A DNA stretch of 64,000 bases from DATBVX01 sp963810775 (GTDB taxonomy: Bacteria > Pseudomonadota > Gammaproteobacteria > Steroidobacterales > Steroidobacteraceae), in NCBI GenBank assembly GCA_963810775.1, contig CAWEOT010000023.1, forward strand, positions 27,018 through 91,017, given 5' to 3'. Position 1 is the first letter of the stretch; every line of letters begins with the position of its first letter. The position numbers and the translations under genes were made by a program. Positions 17,716 to 26,839 of the stretch are shown here, piece after piece. Under the pieces are notes generated by a model. It saw nothing but the letters and a program-made list of their open reading frames with translations, had not been told where the DNA came from and made no database searches.

Positions 17716-18453
17716 ATGCTCGAGCTGTATCACGCTGAACCGGTCGCCAACTCCATGAAGGTGCTCCTGTGCCTGAAGGAGAAGCAGATCGAGTTCGTCA
17801 GCCACTATGTCGACCTGTTGCGCTTCGAGCAGCACCAGCCGGGGTTTCTTGCGATCAATCCCAACGGTCAGGTGCCGGTCCTGGTTCACGACGGCAACAT
17901 CATCACGGAATCCACCGTCATCAACGAGTACCTGGAAGACCTCTTCCCTGAAGTGCGCCTGCGCCCGGAGGATCCGGTCGAGCGTGCGCAGATGAGGATC
18001 TGGAACAAGTTCGTCGACGAGTATTTTTGCCCGGCCCTGAGCATGATCGGCTGGCACACGATGGTGCGGAAGGTGGCGCAGCGGCTCAAGGGCCCGCAGC
18101 TCCAGGAGATGCTGGCGCACATTCCGCTCAAGGAGCAGCGCGACAAGTGGGCGACCGTGGCCGGTGCCTCTTTCACCGAGGAGCAACTCAATGACTCGCG
18201 CCGCCGGATCGGGGTGTCGATCGAGCGCATGGAGAAGATTCTGCAGAAGTCGCACTGGCTGGCGGGGCCGACCTATTCACTTGCGGACGTGAACAGCTAC
18301 ACAATGGTCGCAGGTGTGCCGCGTTACTTTCCGGAATTCATGAAACCGCGCAGCAGCGAATGGCTCGAAGAAATGAACGCACGTCCTGCCGTCAAGGCGG
18401 CACTCGCGATGCCCAACAAGGTGCCCGAAGTGCTGCGCGCGTTCGGTGACTAG
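17716..18453 (+). CDS. Glutathione S-transferase, LigF (beta-etherase)-like
   Basis: A 245-residue GST with a thioredoxin-fold N-terminal half (ELYHAEPVANSMKVLLCLKE), the cis-Pro region NPNGQVPVL and the glutathione gamma-Glu motif ITESTVINEYLED, then a helical C-terminal domain (FVDEYFCPALSMIGW). The overall pattern, with FVDEYFC, IPLKEQ and ISIERMEK-like segments, is that recalled for the beta-etherase LigF, which cleaves lignin beta-aryl ethers with glutathione. The start is ATG 17716, where similarity begins. It is paralogous to the next gene, 21 bases downstream. Confidence 0.88.
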   Translation: MLELYHAEPVANSMKVLLCLKEKQIEFVSHYVDLLRFEQHQPGFLAINPNGQVPVLVHDGNIITESTVINEYLEDLFPEVRLRPEDPVERAQMRIWNKFVDEYFCPALSMIGWHTMVRKVAQRLKGPQLQEMLAHIPLKEQRDKWATVAGASFTEEQLNDSRRRIGVSIERMEKILQKSHWLAGPTYSLADVNSYTMVAGVPRYFPEFMKPRSSEWLEEMNARPAVKAALAMPNKVPEVLRAFGD

Positions 18454-18474
18454 TCGAGCCAGGGAGGAACTCTC

Positions 18475-19239
18475 ATGTTGGAACTTTATCACTACGAGCC
18501 CTCGGCGAACTCGATGAAGCCGATGCTGTGCCTCAAGGAAAAGGGCATCGACTTCGTCAGCCGCTATATCGACCTGCACAGCTTCGAGCAGCACTCGCCC
18601 GACTTCGTCCGCGTCAATCCCAACGGCCAGGTGCCAGCTCTGCTCCACGATGGCGAGATCATTACCGAGTCCACGGTTATCAACGAGTATCTCGATGACG
18701 TATTTCCGCAGGTCCCGCTGCGCCCTCGTGCACCGGCTGCGCGCGCGCGCATGCGCGTCTGGAGCAAGTTCGTGGACGAGTACTTCTGTCCCGCCCTCAG
18801 CATGCACGGCTGGAACGTGCTGGTTCCGGGGATCGTCGCGCGGCTGCAGAGCGGGGAATTCGACCAGTTGCTGGAGCGCATTCCGCTCAAGGAACAGCGC
18901 GACAAGTGGAAAACTGCGGCCACGCACTCTTTCACCGCAGATCAGCTTGCCGATTCGAAGCGCAAGGTGGGCGTCTCTATCGAACGCATGGAGAAGATCC
19001 TCGGGCAATCGACCTGGCTCGCGGGTAACGAATATTCGCTGGCCGACGTCAACACCTACTCGATGGTGGTGCCGGTGCCGCGGTTCTTCCCGGAGTTCCT
19101 CAACGAGAAGGTCGCGCCGCGCACGATGGATTGGGTCAGGCGAATGAACGAACGGCCCGCCGTCAAGGCGGCACTGGCGATGGCTCGTCAGCCCGCGCCT
19201 GGCAGTGCTGCTGCGCCGGCAGCGAAAGCTGCACACTGA
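18475..19239 (+). CDS. Glutathione S-transferase, LigF (beta-etherase)-like paralogue
   Basis: A 254-residue GST closely similar to its upstream neighbour: ELYHYEPSANSMKPMLCLKE, NPNGQVPAL, ITESTVINEYLDD and FVDEYFCPALSMHGW. It differs mainly in an Ala/Pro-rich C-terminal tail (PAPGSAAAPAAKAAH). A good ribosome site (GGAGG, 18464-18468) precedes ATG 18475. The pair looks like a tandem duplication that has diverged; in known systems paralogous beta-etherases act on different substrate stereoisomers, which would explain retention of both. The activity is inferred. Confidence 0.88.
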   Translation: MLELYHYEPSANSMKPMLCLKEKGIDFVSRYIDLHSFEQHSPDFVRVNPNGQVPALLHDGEIITESTVINEYLDDVFPQVPLRPRAPAARARMRVWSKFVDEYFCPALSMHGWNVLVPGIVARLQSGEFDQLLERIPLKEQRDKWKTAATHSFTADQLADSKRKVGVSIERMEKILGQSTWLAGNEYSLADVNTYSMVVPVPRFFPEFLNEKVAPRTMDWVRRMNERPAVKAALAMARQPAPGSAAAPAAKAAH

Positions 19240-19305
19240 ACGGTGCGTTACCGCAGAACATCTGATCACTGCTTGAGTCTCTAAGCTCACGGGGAAGGAG
19301 GGCAC

Positions 19306-19767
19306 ATGCGGATTTCCACTCGAGTCGCGGTTGCGCTGCTCGGCGCAACGCTGGCCCTGTCGTTCGGGGCGATCGCGAAGGACACACTCACCACCAATCC
19401 GAAGGGGAAGATGGTGGTCGAGTTTCTCGACATGGTGTTCAACCAGAAGAAGGTGAAGGAAGGTTTCGATAAATACACCGGGCCGACCTATCGCCAGCAC
19501 AATCCTTTCGCGGCCGACGGCGCGCAGCCGGCGATCGATTTTCTCGCTCCGTACCTCGCGAGCCACGCGGAGTATCGTTACAACTTCAAGCATGTCTACG
19601 TCGACGGCGACATCGTCATAGTGCACTCGCACGTGACGCGCGATGCGAACGATCGCGGCTCTGCGGTCGTGGATATTTTCCGCATCGAGAAGGGCAAGGT
19701 GGTCGAGCACTGGGATGTCGTCCAACCGATCCCCGAGAAATCGGCGAACGACAACACGATGTTCTAG
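19306..19767 (+). CDS. Exported SnoaL-like (NTF2-fold) protein
   Basis: A 153-residue protein with a clear signal peptide (residues 1 to about 24, ending FGAIAK) followed by a SnoaL-like domain: KMVVEFLDMVFNQKKVKEGF, PTYRQHNPFAADG and FRIEKGKVVEHWDVVQPIPE. Unlike the other NTF2-fold proteins in the window it is predicted to be periplasmic. The C-terminal HWDV..P pattern is common in a SnoaL-like family sometimes called aldol-condensation-type, without proven function. The start ATG 19306 follows GGGAAGGAG. It converges on the SDR ending at 19801. Confidence 0.85.
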   Translation: MRISTRVAVALLGATLALSFGAIAKDTLTTNPKGKMVVEFLDMVFNQKKVKEGFDKYTGPTYRQHNPFAADGAQPAIDFLAPYLASHAEYRYNFKHVYVDGDIVIVHSHVTRDANDRGSAVVDIFRIEKGKVVEHWDVVQPIPEKSANDNTMF

Positions 19768-19800
19768 TTGAAGGGCGCGGGGGATGGGCAGGGCGCCCGA

Positions 19801-20703
19801 TCAGTCGGGCGCCTTGTCCAGCACTTGCTTGAAAATCGGGTTCGACAGCAGGAAGCGGATCGCGTCAGCCCGCTCGGTGTTGAGCGGCTCGTCCGGGAAA
19901 GAGGCGAGCATTGCCCGGTAGTGTTCCTCGGCACCCTCGCGAAATTCCCGGTGCGTGAAGATGTACAGATCGTTGCGACGGATGCCACGCAGGATCCGTT
20001 CGCCGCACTCCACAGGGTCCATCCACAGCGCTGAATTCGGCCGCTGCCCGAGCCGCTGCTCGAGCTCCGCGAAGCCGCTGTTGCGGTATTTCTCCGGACG
20101 CGTCTTGCCGCTTTCGCGGATATTGGTCTGCACGGGGCCGGGACAGAACGCGGATACGCCGATGTTGTCCGCAGCCAGCTCGCCACGCAGCGATTCCGAG
20201 AGCCCGACCAGGGCCGCCTTCGCCATGATGTAGATCGAGCAGTTCGGGATCGGCACCACCGCGGCCATCGATGAGGTGCTGACGATATGACCCCCCTCGC
20301 CATGCGTAAGGATGTGCGGCAGGAAGGTCTGAATGCCGTTGATGACGCCGGTGATCATCACGCCGATGCCCCAGTCCCAGTCGTCGAATTTCGCCAGTTT
20401 GATCGGGCCAAGGAGGCCCATGCCCGCGTTGTTGACCAGCAGGTGAATCTTGCCGAAGGCGCGCAGCGTTTCCTGCGCCGCCTGGGCGAATGCGGCGCGG
20501 TCGGTGACGTCGAGCCGCAGCGTCAGGACGTTCTGCTTCTCGCCGCCTTGCGTGAAGAATTCCGCCGCGTCGGCGAGATGGTCCTCGCGCACATCCGCGA
20601 TCACCACTTTCATGCCGGCTTTCACCAGCACCTTGCTCAGTCCCAGCCCGATGCCGCTGGCACCACCGGTGACGAATGCAACTTTGCCTGCTACTGGGTC
20701 CAT
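19801..20703 (-). CDS. SDR family oxidoreductase, LigD-like
   Basis: A 300-residue SDR with TGGASGIGLG at about residues 12-21, an Asp for NAD (IADVREDHL), LVNNAG, the catalytic Ser in STSSMAA and YIMAK (YxxxK). It shares WDWGIGVMITGVINGIQTF and the C-terminal NDLYIFTHREFREG element with the SDRs at 3, 40552 and 41575, and with recalled sequences of the C-alpha dehydrogenases of beta-aryl-ether catabolism. The start ATG 20703 is chosen over upstream in-frame codons that lack similarity. It is transcribed away from the MetE-like gene's stop, 31 bases downstream of it. Confidence 0.9.
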   Translation of the reverse strand: MDPVAGKVAFVTGGASGIGLGLSKVLVKAGMKVVIADVREDHLADAAEFFTQGGEKQNVLTLRLDVTDRAAFAQAAQETLRAFGKIHLLVNNAGMGLLGPIKLAKFDDWDWGIGVMITGVINGIQTFLPHILTHGEGGHIVSTSSMAAVVPIPNCSIYIMAKAALVGLSESLRGELAADNIGVSAFCPGPVQTNIRESGKTRPEKYRNSGFAELEQRLGQRPNSALWMDPVECGERILRGIRRNDLYIFTHREFREGAEEHYRAMLASFPDEPLNTERADAIRFLLSNPIFKQVLDKAPD

Positions 20704-20734
20704 GGGTTCTCTCGTGGGTTGTATTCGATGCGGC

Positions 20735-21880
20735 TCAATTCCAGAGCCGGCGGCTGGCAAGCGCGGCACCCTCAACCAGCGCAGCGAGCTTGCGATACAC
20801 AATCGCGGGATCGATGCGTCCCACGCCGGCGAAACTGCCGAAGCCGCAGTCGGTGCCCGCGATCACGCGTTCGCGCCCGACGATGTTCGCGAACTGTGCA
20901 ATGCGCTGGGCAACCAGCTCCGGGTGCTCGACATAGTTCGACGTCGACATCAGCAGGCCCGGAACCAGAATCTTGTTCTCGGGCACTGTGGCATCGCGCC
21001 AGACCATCCATTCATGCGCGTGGCGGGGGTTGGACGCTTCGAACAGGATCGCCGCCGGCTTCGCCTTGAGGATCGTAGCGATGATCTTCTCGAGCGCTAT
21101 GTCGTAATCGTGCGGCCCCTCGTAGTTACCCCAGCACACGTGCATGCGCATGGATTCGGCCGGGATGTTGCGCAGCGCATGATTGAGAACTTCGACGTGC
21201 AGTGCGGCACGCTCGAGGAATTGCACCTCGCTCAGGTCCTGAAAGCCTGTGTGGCGCGCCATGGCGAGATCAGGGCAGTCGAGTTGCAGCACGAACCCTG
21301 CGGCGACGATCGCTTCGTATTCCTCCTGCATCGCATTCGCGATGGCCTCGACATACGCCGCGTGACTCGGGTAGTAGCGATTGGTCTGAAACGCGCTCAC
21401 CACGCCGGGCGAAGCGGAGTCGACGAAGGCCTCGCGCGCACCATGAGCAGCGACTGCGGCGCGCAGGCTGACGAGGTCCTTGCGCAGCGACTCGCGCTCC
21501 TTTACTTCGATGGGGCCGACACACGACTGGCGTTGAAAAGACTGTTTGCCGGCGACGAGTGCCATCTTGTCGCGAAACTCGGGGTAGTCCTTGAGGTCGA
21601 GCGCGATCTGCCGCTCAGTGTGGCCACCGAACCCCGACAGCCGATCCTTGATGTAAGTCGCGTAGCCGACCTTGGCGGTTTCGCCGTCACTGACGATGTC
21701 GATGCCGGTGGCGACCTGCTTGCGCACCGTCTCGGAAACCGCGGCCGCCATGGTGCGGTCGAATTCGAGCGCATCGAACGACTCGCCCTGGTCTCTGCGG
21801 AGCAGCAGATCAACGACCTTCGCGTCACGCGGCAGGCTCCCGACGTGAGTGGTCAGGATTCGATCAGTGCTGAGACGCAT
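20735..21880 (-). CDS. Cobalamin-independent methionine synthase (MetE C-domain)-like protein
   Basis: A 381-residue TIM-barrel protein related to the catalytic C-terminal half of MetE. It has TTHVGSLPR at the N-terminus, the zinc His-x-Cys in MRMHVCWGN, a Glu ligand region in LFEASNPRHAHE and the late Cys in GTDCGFGSF. The N-terminal MetE half is missing, as in the many short MetE-like proteins of proteobacteria. It may transfer methyl groups to a thiol; homocysteine is not assured. The start is ambiguous: ATG 21880 is preferred, with ATG 21895 or 21898 possible. It precedes the SDR at 20703 in the same direction. Confidence 0.83.
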   Translation of the reverse strand: MRLSTDRILTTHVGSLPRDAKVVDLLLRRDQGESFDALEFDRTMAAAVSETVRKQVATGIDIVSDGETAKVGYATYIKDRLSGFGGHTERQIALDLKDYPEFRDKMALVAGKQSFQRQSCVGPIEVKERESLRKDLVSLRAAVAAHGAREAFVDSASPGVVSAFQTNRYYPSHAAYVEAIANAMQEEYEAIVAAGFVLQLDCPDLAMARHTGFQDLSEVQFLERAALHVEVLNHALRNIPAESMRMHVCWGNYEGPHDYDIALEKIIATILKAKPAAILFEASNPRHAHEWMVWRDATVPENKILVPGLLMSTSNYVEHPELVAQRIAQFANIVGRERVIAGTDCGFGSFAGVGRIDPAIVYRKLAALVEGAALASRRLWN

Positions 21881-22061
21881 CTTCTGGCTTTGCATCATGC
21901 GGCAGGGACGTGAGGCAATCATGCGCCGGGGCGTCTTGTAAAGCCCGGCGTGGCGCTGCGGGCGTGCTGCGCGGGTATGCGCTGCGGGGGCCGCACTGAG
22001 AGAGATTACCGCGCAGCCGTGATTTCGCTGTAGGTTGAATACTAGATCGTTGATGGTTGAG

Positions 22062-22074
22062 CCTGTCGGACAGG
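22062..22074. promoter_or_regulatory. Palindrome in a divergent intergenic region
   Basis: CCTGTCGGACAGG is a perfect inverted repeat with a single central base, located between the leftward MetE-like gene and the rightward aldehyde dehydrogenase. The 280-base region is the only space for promoters of both. A second small hairpin, CCCGG-TTCCT-CCGGG, lies at 22110-22124. Either could be an operator or a leader hairpin. No regulator is encoded adjacent, so the assignment is tentative. Confidence 0.35.
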
Positions 22075-22160
22075 TTTTGCTGCCCCATTAGACCCCTGTT
22101 AGTGCGCACGCCCGGTTCCTCCGGGTGCTGGCGTCTCGAACCCCGTCGGAGGATTTTTCC

Positions 22161-23687
22161 GTGAACGCTTCACTCGCATCGCAACGTGAGATCGCCAGAC
22201 AACCCGAACCGTCCGCAGCGGTGGCTCGTTTCCTCAAGCGTGGCCCGCGCCTGCTCATCGGAGGCGAGTGGGTCGAATCGAAGTCGAGGGACACCATCGG
22301 GGTGATCGACCCCGCGACCGGGCGTGAAATCGCCCTGGTTGCAGACGCAAACGCGGAGGACGTCAATCGTGCTGTGGCCGCCGCGCGCGAGGCGTTCGAA
22401 ACCGGACCGTGGTCTGAAATGCTGCCGGCACAGCGCGAGCGCCTGATGTGGCGGCTGGCCGAGCTGGTCGACAAGCACGCCGAGGAGCTCGCCGAGCTCG
22501 AGAGCGTCGACAACGGCAAGACCAAGTTCATGGCGAGTATTATCGATGTGCCCGGCACCAGTAATTACTTCCGCTATATGGGCGGCTGGGCCACCAAGAT
22601 CAGCGGCGAAACGATCCGCAACTCCATCGGCGGCATCCCCGGCGCCAAGTTCGTCACCTACACGTCGCGCGAGCCCGTCGGCGTGTGCGCACAGATCGTG
22701 CCCTGGAATTTTCCGCTCGCCATGGCTGCCTGGAAGCTCGCGCCCGCACTCGCTGCCGGGTGCACCTGTGTCCTCAAGCCTGCTGAGCAGACGCCGCTCT
22801 CGGCACTGCGACTCGGCGAGCTCGTCATGGAAGCGGGTTTCCCGCCCGGTGTCGTCAACATCATTACCGGCCTCGGTGAAACCGCGGGCGCGGCGCTGGT
22901 GGCCCATCCGGGCGTCGACAAGATCGCATTCACCGGTTCGACCCAGGTCGGGAAGATCATCAACAAGTCCGCGACCGATTCGCTCAAGCGCGTGTCACTC
23001 GAGCTCGGTGGTAAGTCACCGGTCGTAGTGTTTCCGGACGCGGATGTGAATGCCGCCATCGGGGGCGCTTCGAACGCCATCTTCTTCAACCACGGCCAGG
23101 TTTGTTGCGCGGGCTCGCGCCTGTATGCGCATCGCAAGGTGTTCGACCAGATGGTGGAAGGCATCAGCGGTGCGGCGAAGTCGATCAAGCTCGGCCCGGG
23201 CCTCGACCCGCAGACGCAAATGGGACCGCTGGTCTCCAAGGAACAGCAGGATCGCGTGCTCAGTTACATCGAATCGGGCAAATCGCAGGGCGCTTCGGTC
23301 ATGGTCGGCGGCGGCGCGCCATCCGGAGCTGGCTATTATGTCGAGCCGACGGTGCTGGTGAACGTCAAGCCGGATATGCGCGTCGTGCGCGAGGAAATCT
23401 TCGGGCCGGTGCTGGTGGCGCAGCGTTTCGACGATGTGAACGAAATTGCCGCGCTCGCCAACGACACCGACTTTGGGCTCGCAGCGAGCGTCTGGTCCAG
23501 GGATTTGAGTACCGTTCACCGCATCGTGCCGAAGATCAAGGCTGGCACCGTCTGGGTGAATTGCCACAATTTCGTCGACCCCAACATGCCGTTCGGCGGC
23601 TACAAGCAGTCGGGGTTCGGCCGCGAGCACGGCCGGCACGGGATCGAGATGTACACCGAGATCAAGTCCGTCTGCATGGCGGTCTGA
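22161..23687 (+). CDS. NAD(P)-dependent aldehyde dehydrogenase
   Basis: A 508-residue class I/II aldehyde dehydrogenase. It has the cofactor segment VPWNFPLAMAAWKLAPALAA, the general-base Glu in SLELGGKSP, the catalytic Cys in NHGQVCCAGSR and the C-terminal MPFGGYKQSGFGRE. It oxidises an aldehyde to the acid; within the window it would suit the product of the PQQ alcohol dehydrogenase that overlaps it. The start is GTG 22161 with GGAGG at 22149-22153; an upstream GTG at 22125 adds 12 residues without a ribosome site. The stop overlaps the next ATG (TGATG). Confidence 0.93.
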   Translation: MNASLASQREIARQPEPSAAVARFLKRGPRLLIGGEWVESKSRDTIGVIDPATGREIALVADANAEDVNRAVAAAREAFETGPWSEMLPAQRERLMWRLAELVDKHAEELAELESVDNGKTKFMASIIDVPGTSNYFRYMGGWATKISGETIRNSIGGIPGAKFVTYTSREPVGVCAQIVPWNFPLAMAAWKLAPALAAGCTCVLKPAEQTPLSALRLGELVMEAGFPPGVVNIITGLGETAGAALVAHPGVDKIAFTGSTQVGKIINKSATDSLKRVSLELGGKSPVVVFPDADVNAAIGGASNAIFFNHGQVCCAGSRLYAHRKVFDQMVEGISGAAKSIKLGPGLDPQTQMGPLVSKEQQDRVLSYIESGKSQGASVMVGGGAPSGAGYYVEPTVLVNVKPDMRVVREEIFGPVLVAQRFDDVNEIAALANDTDFGLAASVWSRDLSTVHRIVPKIKAGTVWVNCHNFVDPNMPFGGYKQSGFGREHGRHGIEMYTEIKSVCMAV

Positions 23688-25816
23688 TGGCGCTCGCCTC
23701 ACGTCTGCTGTGGACTGCACTCGCGGCCGCGACTGCGCTCGTAGGGTGTGCGAAGAAATCCGATCAGCAGGAAGCGGCAGCGGATCGCAAGCCGGCCGCT
23801 GTCGATGCCGCGCGCATCGAAGCGGCCGACAGCGAGGCCGGCAACTGGATGGCACACGGACGCACCTACGATGAGCAGCGCTTCAGCCCGCTGAAGCAGA
23901 TCGATACGCGCAACGTGCGCGACCTCAAGCTCGCGTGGCATTTCGATGTGCCGGCCGATCACCGCGGCCAGGAGGCGACCCCGCTCGTCATTGACGGTGT
24001 CATGTACGTGACGAGCGCCTGGAGCAAGGTGTTCGCACTTGATGCGCGAACCGGCGCCCTGCTCTGGGAGTACGACCCGGCGGTGTCCCGAGACTCGGCG
24101 GTTAACGCCTGCTGCGATGTCGTGAATCGCGGCGTCGCGGCGTGGAACGGCAAGGTCTATTTCGGCACGCTCGACGGGCGGCTGATTGCGCTCGATGCCG
24201 CGACCGGGAAACTTGCCTGGGAGAAGCTCACCGTTGACCCCAAGTGGCGCTACACGATCACGGGCGCGCCGCGCATCGTGAAGGGCAACGTGCTCATCGG
24301 CAACGGCGGCGCCGAGCTCGGCGTGCGAGGCTACATCTCCGCGTACGACGCCGAGTCCGGAGAGATGAAGTGGCGCTTCTACACCGTACCGGGCAATCCA
24401 TCGCAACCCTTCGAGGCACCGATCCTCGAGAAGGCGGCGCAGACCTGGACCGGCCAGTGGTGGAAGCTCGGCGGCGGGGGGACGGTGTGGGACTCGATGG
24501 CGTACGACCCCAAGCTCGACCTTCTCTATATCGGCGTTGGTAACGGTTCGCCGTGGAATCGCAAGCTGCGCAGTCCCGGCGGCGGTGACAATCTCTTCCT
24601 GTCGTCGATCGTGGCGTTGCGACCCGAGAGCGGCGAATACGTGTGGCACTACCAGACGACGCCGGGCGAAACCTGGGACTTCACAGCGACCCAGCACCTC
24701 ATTCTCGCCACGCTCAAGATCGACGGCGCGGACCGCGACGTGATCATGCAGGCGCCGAAGAACGGCTTCTTTTACGTGATCGATCGCAAGACCGGCCAGC
24801 TGATTTCCGCGCAGCCCTACGTGGCCGTGAATTGGGCCAAGGGCATCGACATGGCGACGGGCCGCCCCATCGAAGTTCCCGAGGCGCGTTTCGGAGAAAC
24901 CGGAAAGCCATTTCTCTCCATCCCCGGCCCGGGCGGCGCGCACAACTGGCAACCGATGTCCTTCAGTCCACTGACCGGCCTCGTGTACTTACCCGTGACC
25001 GAAATGGCGTTCCCCTACATCCCGGATGGCAAGTTCAAACCAAGAGCCCTGACGTGGAATGTCGGCATCGACCTCGACGCGGGGAGCCTGCCGCAGGATG
25101 AAAAGATCAAGAAGGACCTGAAGGAGCATCTGCGCGGACATCTCGCGGCCTGGGACCCGGTGGCGCAGAAGGAAGTCTGGCGCGTCCAGTACGATGAGCC
25201 CTGGAATGGCGCGTTACTGTCCACGGCCGGAAACCTGGTGTTTCAGGGCACGGCGATGGGCGACTTTGTGGCCTACCAGGCAAACGACGGTTCGCGCTTG
25301 TGGTCGGCTCCTACACAAGCCGGTGTCGTGGCTGCGCCGATCAGCTACGAAGTCGGCGGCGAGCAGTACGTGGCGGTGCTCGCGGGCTGGGGCGGTGTCT
25401 TCGGCCTCGCACCCGGTGAGCTCACGCTCGAGAAGCACACGCGCACCAATGTTCCGCGCATGCTGGCATTCAAGCTGAACGGCACGGATTCCCTGCCGGC
25501 ACCAGCGCCGGTACCGAGGCTCACGCTCAACCCTCCGCCCGACAAGGCGGCAGCAGCGACGGTGACGGCGGGCAAGGCGCTCTATCACAACTACTGCGGC
25601 ACCTGCCATGGCGATGCCGCGGTGAGCGCAGGTATCCTGCCGGACCTGCGTTACTCGACGGCCCTCAGTGATCCGAAGCTCTGGCAGAGCATCGTTCACG
25701 ACGGCGCGCTGAAGGCGAATGGCATGGTCGCGTTCGGTGCGGAGCTCAACGCTCAGGACATTGACAAGATCCGCGCCTATCTCATTCGCCGCGCACACGA
25801 CAGCATGCCCCGGTAG
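23687..25816 (+). CDS. PQQ-dependent alcohol dehydrogenase with C-terminal cytochrome c domain, lipoprotein
   Basis: A 709-residue quinohaemoprotein. A lipoprotein signal ends in LVGC with Cys21. Eight-bladed propeller motifs follow, including the adjacent Cys pair NACCDVVNRG, GDNLFLSSIVALRPESG and ETWDFTATQH. The C-terminal domain carries the haem motif CGTCH and a Met ligand region (NGMVAFG). It would oxidise an alcohol in the periplasm and pass electrons through its own haem. The start is ATG 23687, overlapping the aldehyde dehydrogenase stop, so the alcohol and aldehyde steps appear coupled. The final G of its TAG stop is the first base of the REP arm. Confidence 0.93.
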   Translation: MALASRLLWTALAAATALVGCAKKSDQQEAAADRKPAAVDAARIEAADSEAGNWMAHGRTYDEQRFSPLKQIDTRNVRDLKLAWHFDVPADHRGQEATPLVIDGVMYVTSAWSKVFALDARTGALLWEYDPAVSRDSAVNACCDVVNRGVAAWNGKVYFGTLDGRLIALDAATGKLAWEKLTVDPKWRYTITGAPRIVKGNVLIGNGGAELGVRGYISAYDAESGEMKWRFYTVPGNPSQPFEAPILEKAAQTWTGQWWKLGGGGTVWDSMAYDPKLDLLYIGVGNGSPWNRKLRSPGGGDNLFLSSIVALRPESGEYVWHYQTTPGETWDFTATQHLILATLKIDGADRDVIMQAPKNGFFYVIDRKTGQLISAQPYVAVNWAKGIDMATGRPIEVPEARFGETGKPFLSIPGPGGAHNWQPMSFSPLTGLVYLPVTEMAFPYIPDGKFKPRALTWNVGIDLDAGSLPQDEKIKKDLKEHLRGHLAAWDPVAQKEVWRVQYDEPWNGALLSTAGNLVFQGTAMGDFVAYQANDGSRLWSAPTQAGVVAAPISYEVGGEQYVAVLAGWGGVFGLAPGELTLEKHTRTNVPRMLAFKLNGTDSLPAPAPVPRLTLNPPPDKAAAATVTAGKALYHNYCGTCHGDAAVSAGILPDLRYSTALSDPKLWQSIVHDGALKANGMVAFGAELNAQDIDKIRAYLIRRAHDSMPR

Positions 25817-25852
25817 GTACCAGGTTCGTTTGCATAACTCCTTGCATAAGAG
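25816..25852 (+). repeat. REP arm, left end of the RAYT element
   Basis: This copy opens GGTACCAGGTTCGTTTGCAT and continues with a second TTGCATAA unit; it differs at about three positions from the arm at 39123. The first G completes the TAG stop of the PQQ dehydrogenase, exactly as the copy at 54176 completes the TAG of the NTF2 gene there. The transposase stop codon directly follows. Confidence 0.8.
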
Positions 25853-26746
25853 TCAGGTTTGGATACTCGTGCGCTTCCGATGACGTGCCGCCGAGCGCGA
25901 GGCAGCGGCAACGCTCCGGTTGAGGAGGCGCGCCACCTCGGAAAGCGAGGCTGCATTACGCTCGATGGCCAACCCGGCGATCCTGTCGCGAACTCGTGCA
26001 AGCATTGCGGTTCGGGAGGCTGATCTGAGATCGTGGAGCGATATGCCGGCTTCCTCACAGACTTCGCGGGCGAGTTGTTCCAAGGCGATCGTCGGACCTT
26101 GCTCGAACTCAGACGGGAGGTCAGACGCGACACATACGTGGGCGACGGGGACGCCGGTCTCGAAGTGATGAGCTTCGGTAAAACTGGTCTCGACGCCAGC
26201 GGCGATCTGCATGGTAAGGAACTTCATGTATAGCTCGTGCGAGCGCTGGCGATCGGCATGAAACATGCGCAGACCGAAGTCCGTGGTCACCCACGGCTGA
26301 TGACGTGTTCCCGCATACTCCGCGTGGCTCGACCACAGATATTGAGCCGGTGCTGCGGAGAGGCCTGCGCGCACCGGGTTCAAATGAATGTAGCCGAGCA
26401 GCTGCAGGAAATAGGCGTCGGTGTCAACGAGCGAGGCGTGGTAGCGATTCTCGAACAGGTGTCCGGTCGTTGGCACATGCCTTTGCACGGCCCTGGCGAA
26501 ACGCATGCCGATGCGATGCATGAGCTCGCCCAGGGGGCGGTCGCTGATCTGTACCAGCATGTGCAGGTGGTTCGTCATCCAGCAGTATGCATGCAGAAGC
26601 GCGTTGCTGCGCTCCAGTGCGTCAGCTGTGATGTCGTTGAGGCGGCCACGGTCCCTCGGGTCGAGAAATATCCTCTCTCGGTGATTGCCCCGCAGGACGA
26701 CGTGATAGAAGCCGCCCGGCACATGAACTCTGGGTGCTCGTGGCAC
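25853..26746 (-). CDS. REP-associated tyrosine transposase (RAYT, IS200/IS605-like Y1)
   Basis: A 297-residue single-strand transposase. The HUH metal motif is HLHMLVQ within CWMTNHLHMLV, and the catalytic Tyr lies in LQLLGYIHLNPVRAG. The start GTG 26746 gives MPRAPRVHVPGGFYHVVLRG, the normal N-terminus of this family; a longer in-frame extension overlaps the neighbouring REP arm and GST and is rejected. Beyond the about 180-residue core there is a 100-residue helical C-terminal extension ending in a likely helix-turn-helix (SLSEVARLLNRSVAAASRSA), seen in some RAYTs. It cuts and moves REP hairpins. Confidence 0.9.
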   Translation of the reverse strand: MPRAPRVHVPGGFYHVVLRGNHRERIFLDPRDRGRLNDITADALERSNALLHAYCWMTNHLHMLVQISDRPLGELMHRIGMRFARAVQRHVPTTGHLFENRYHASLVDTDAYFLQLLGYIHLNPVRAGLSAAPAQYLWSSHAEYAGTRHQPWVTTDFGLRMFHADRQRSHELYMKFLTMQIAAGVETSFTEAHHFETGVPVAHVCVASDLPSEFEQGPTIALEQLAREVCEEAGISLHDLRSASRTAMLARVRDRIAGLAIERNAASLSEVARLLNRSVAAASRSAARHRKRTSIQT

Positions 26747-26839
26747 TGCCGCTCCGGACGCCAGCGATCCATTTGGTTCCGATCCGTTGACGATGCCAAA
26801 CATCGCGAGCGGCGACGAGTGGCCAATCTGCCCTGCTCG

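Noticed and set aside
23102..23686. A long open frame continuous with the PQQ dehydrogenase, suggesting a 904-residue fusion protein
   Set aside because: The part before 23687 is an out-of-frame reading of the aldehyde dehydrogenase; the lipoprotein signal beginning at ATG 23687 marks the true start.
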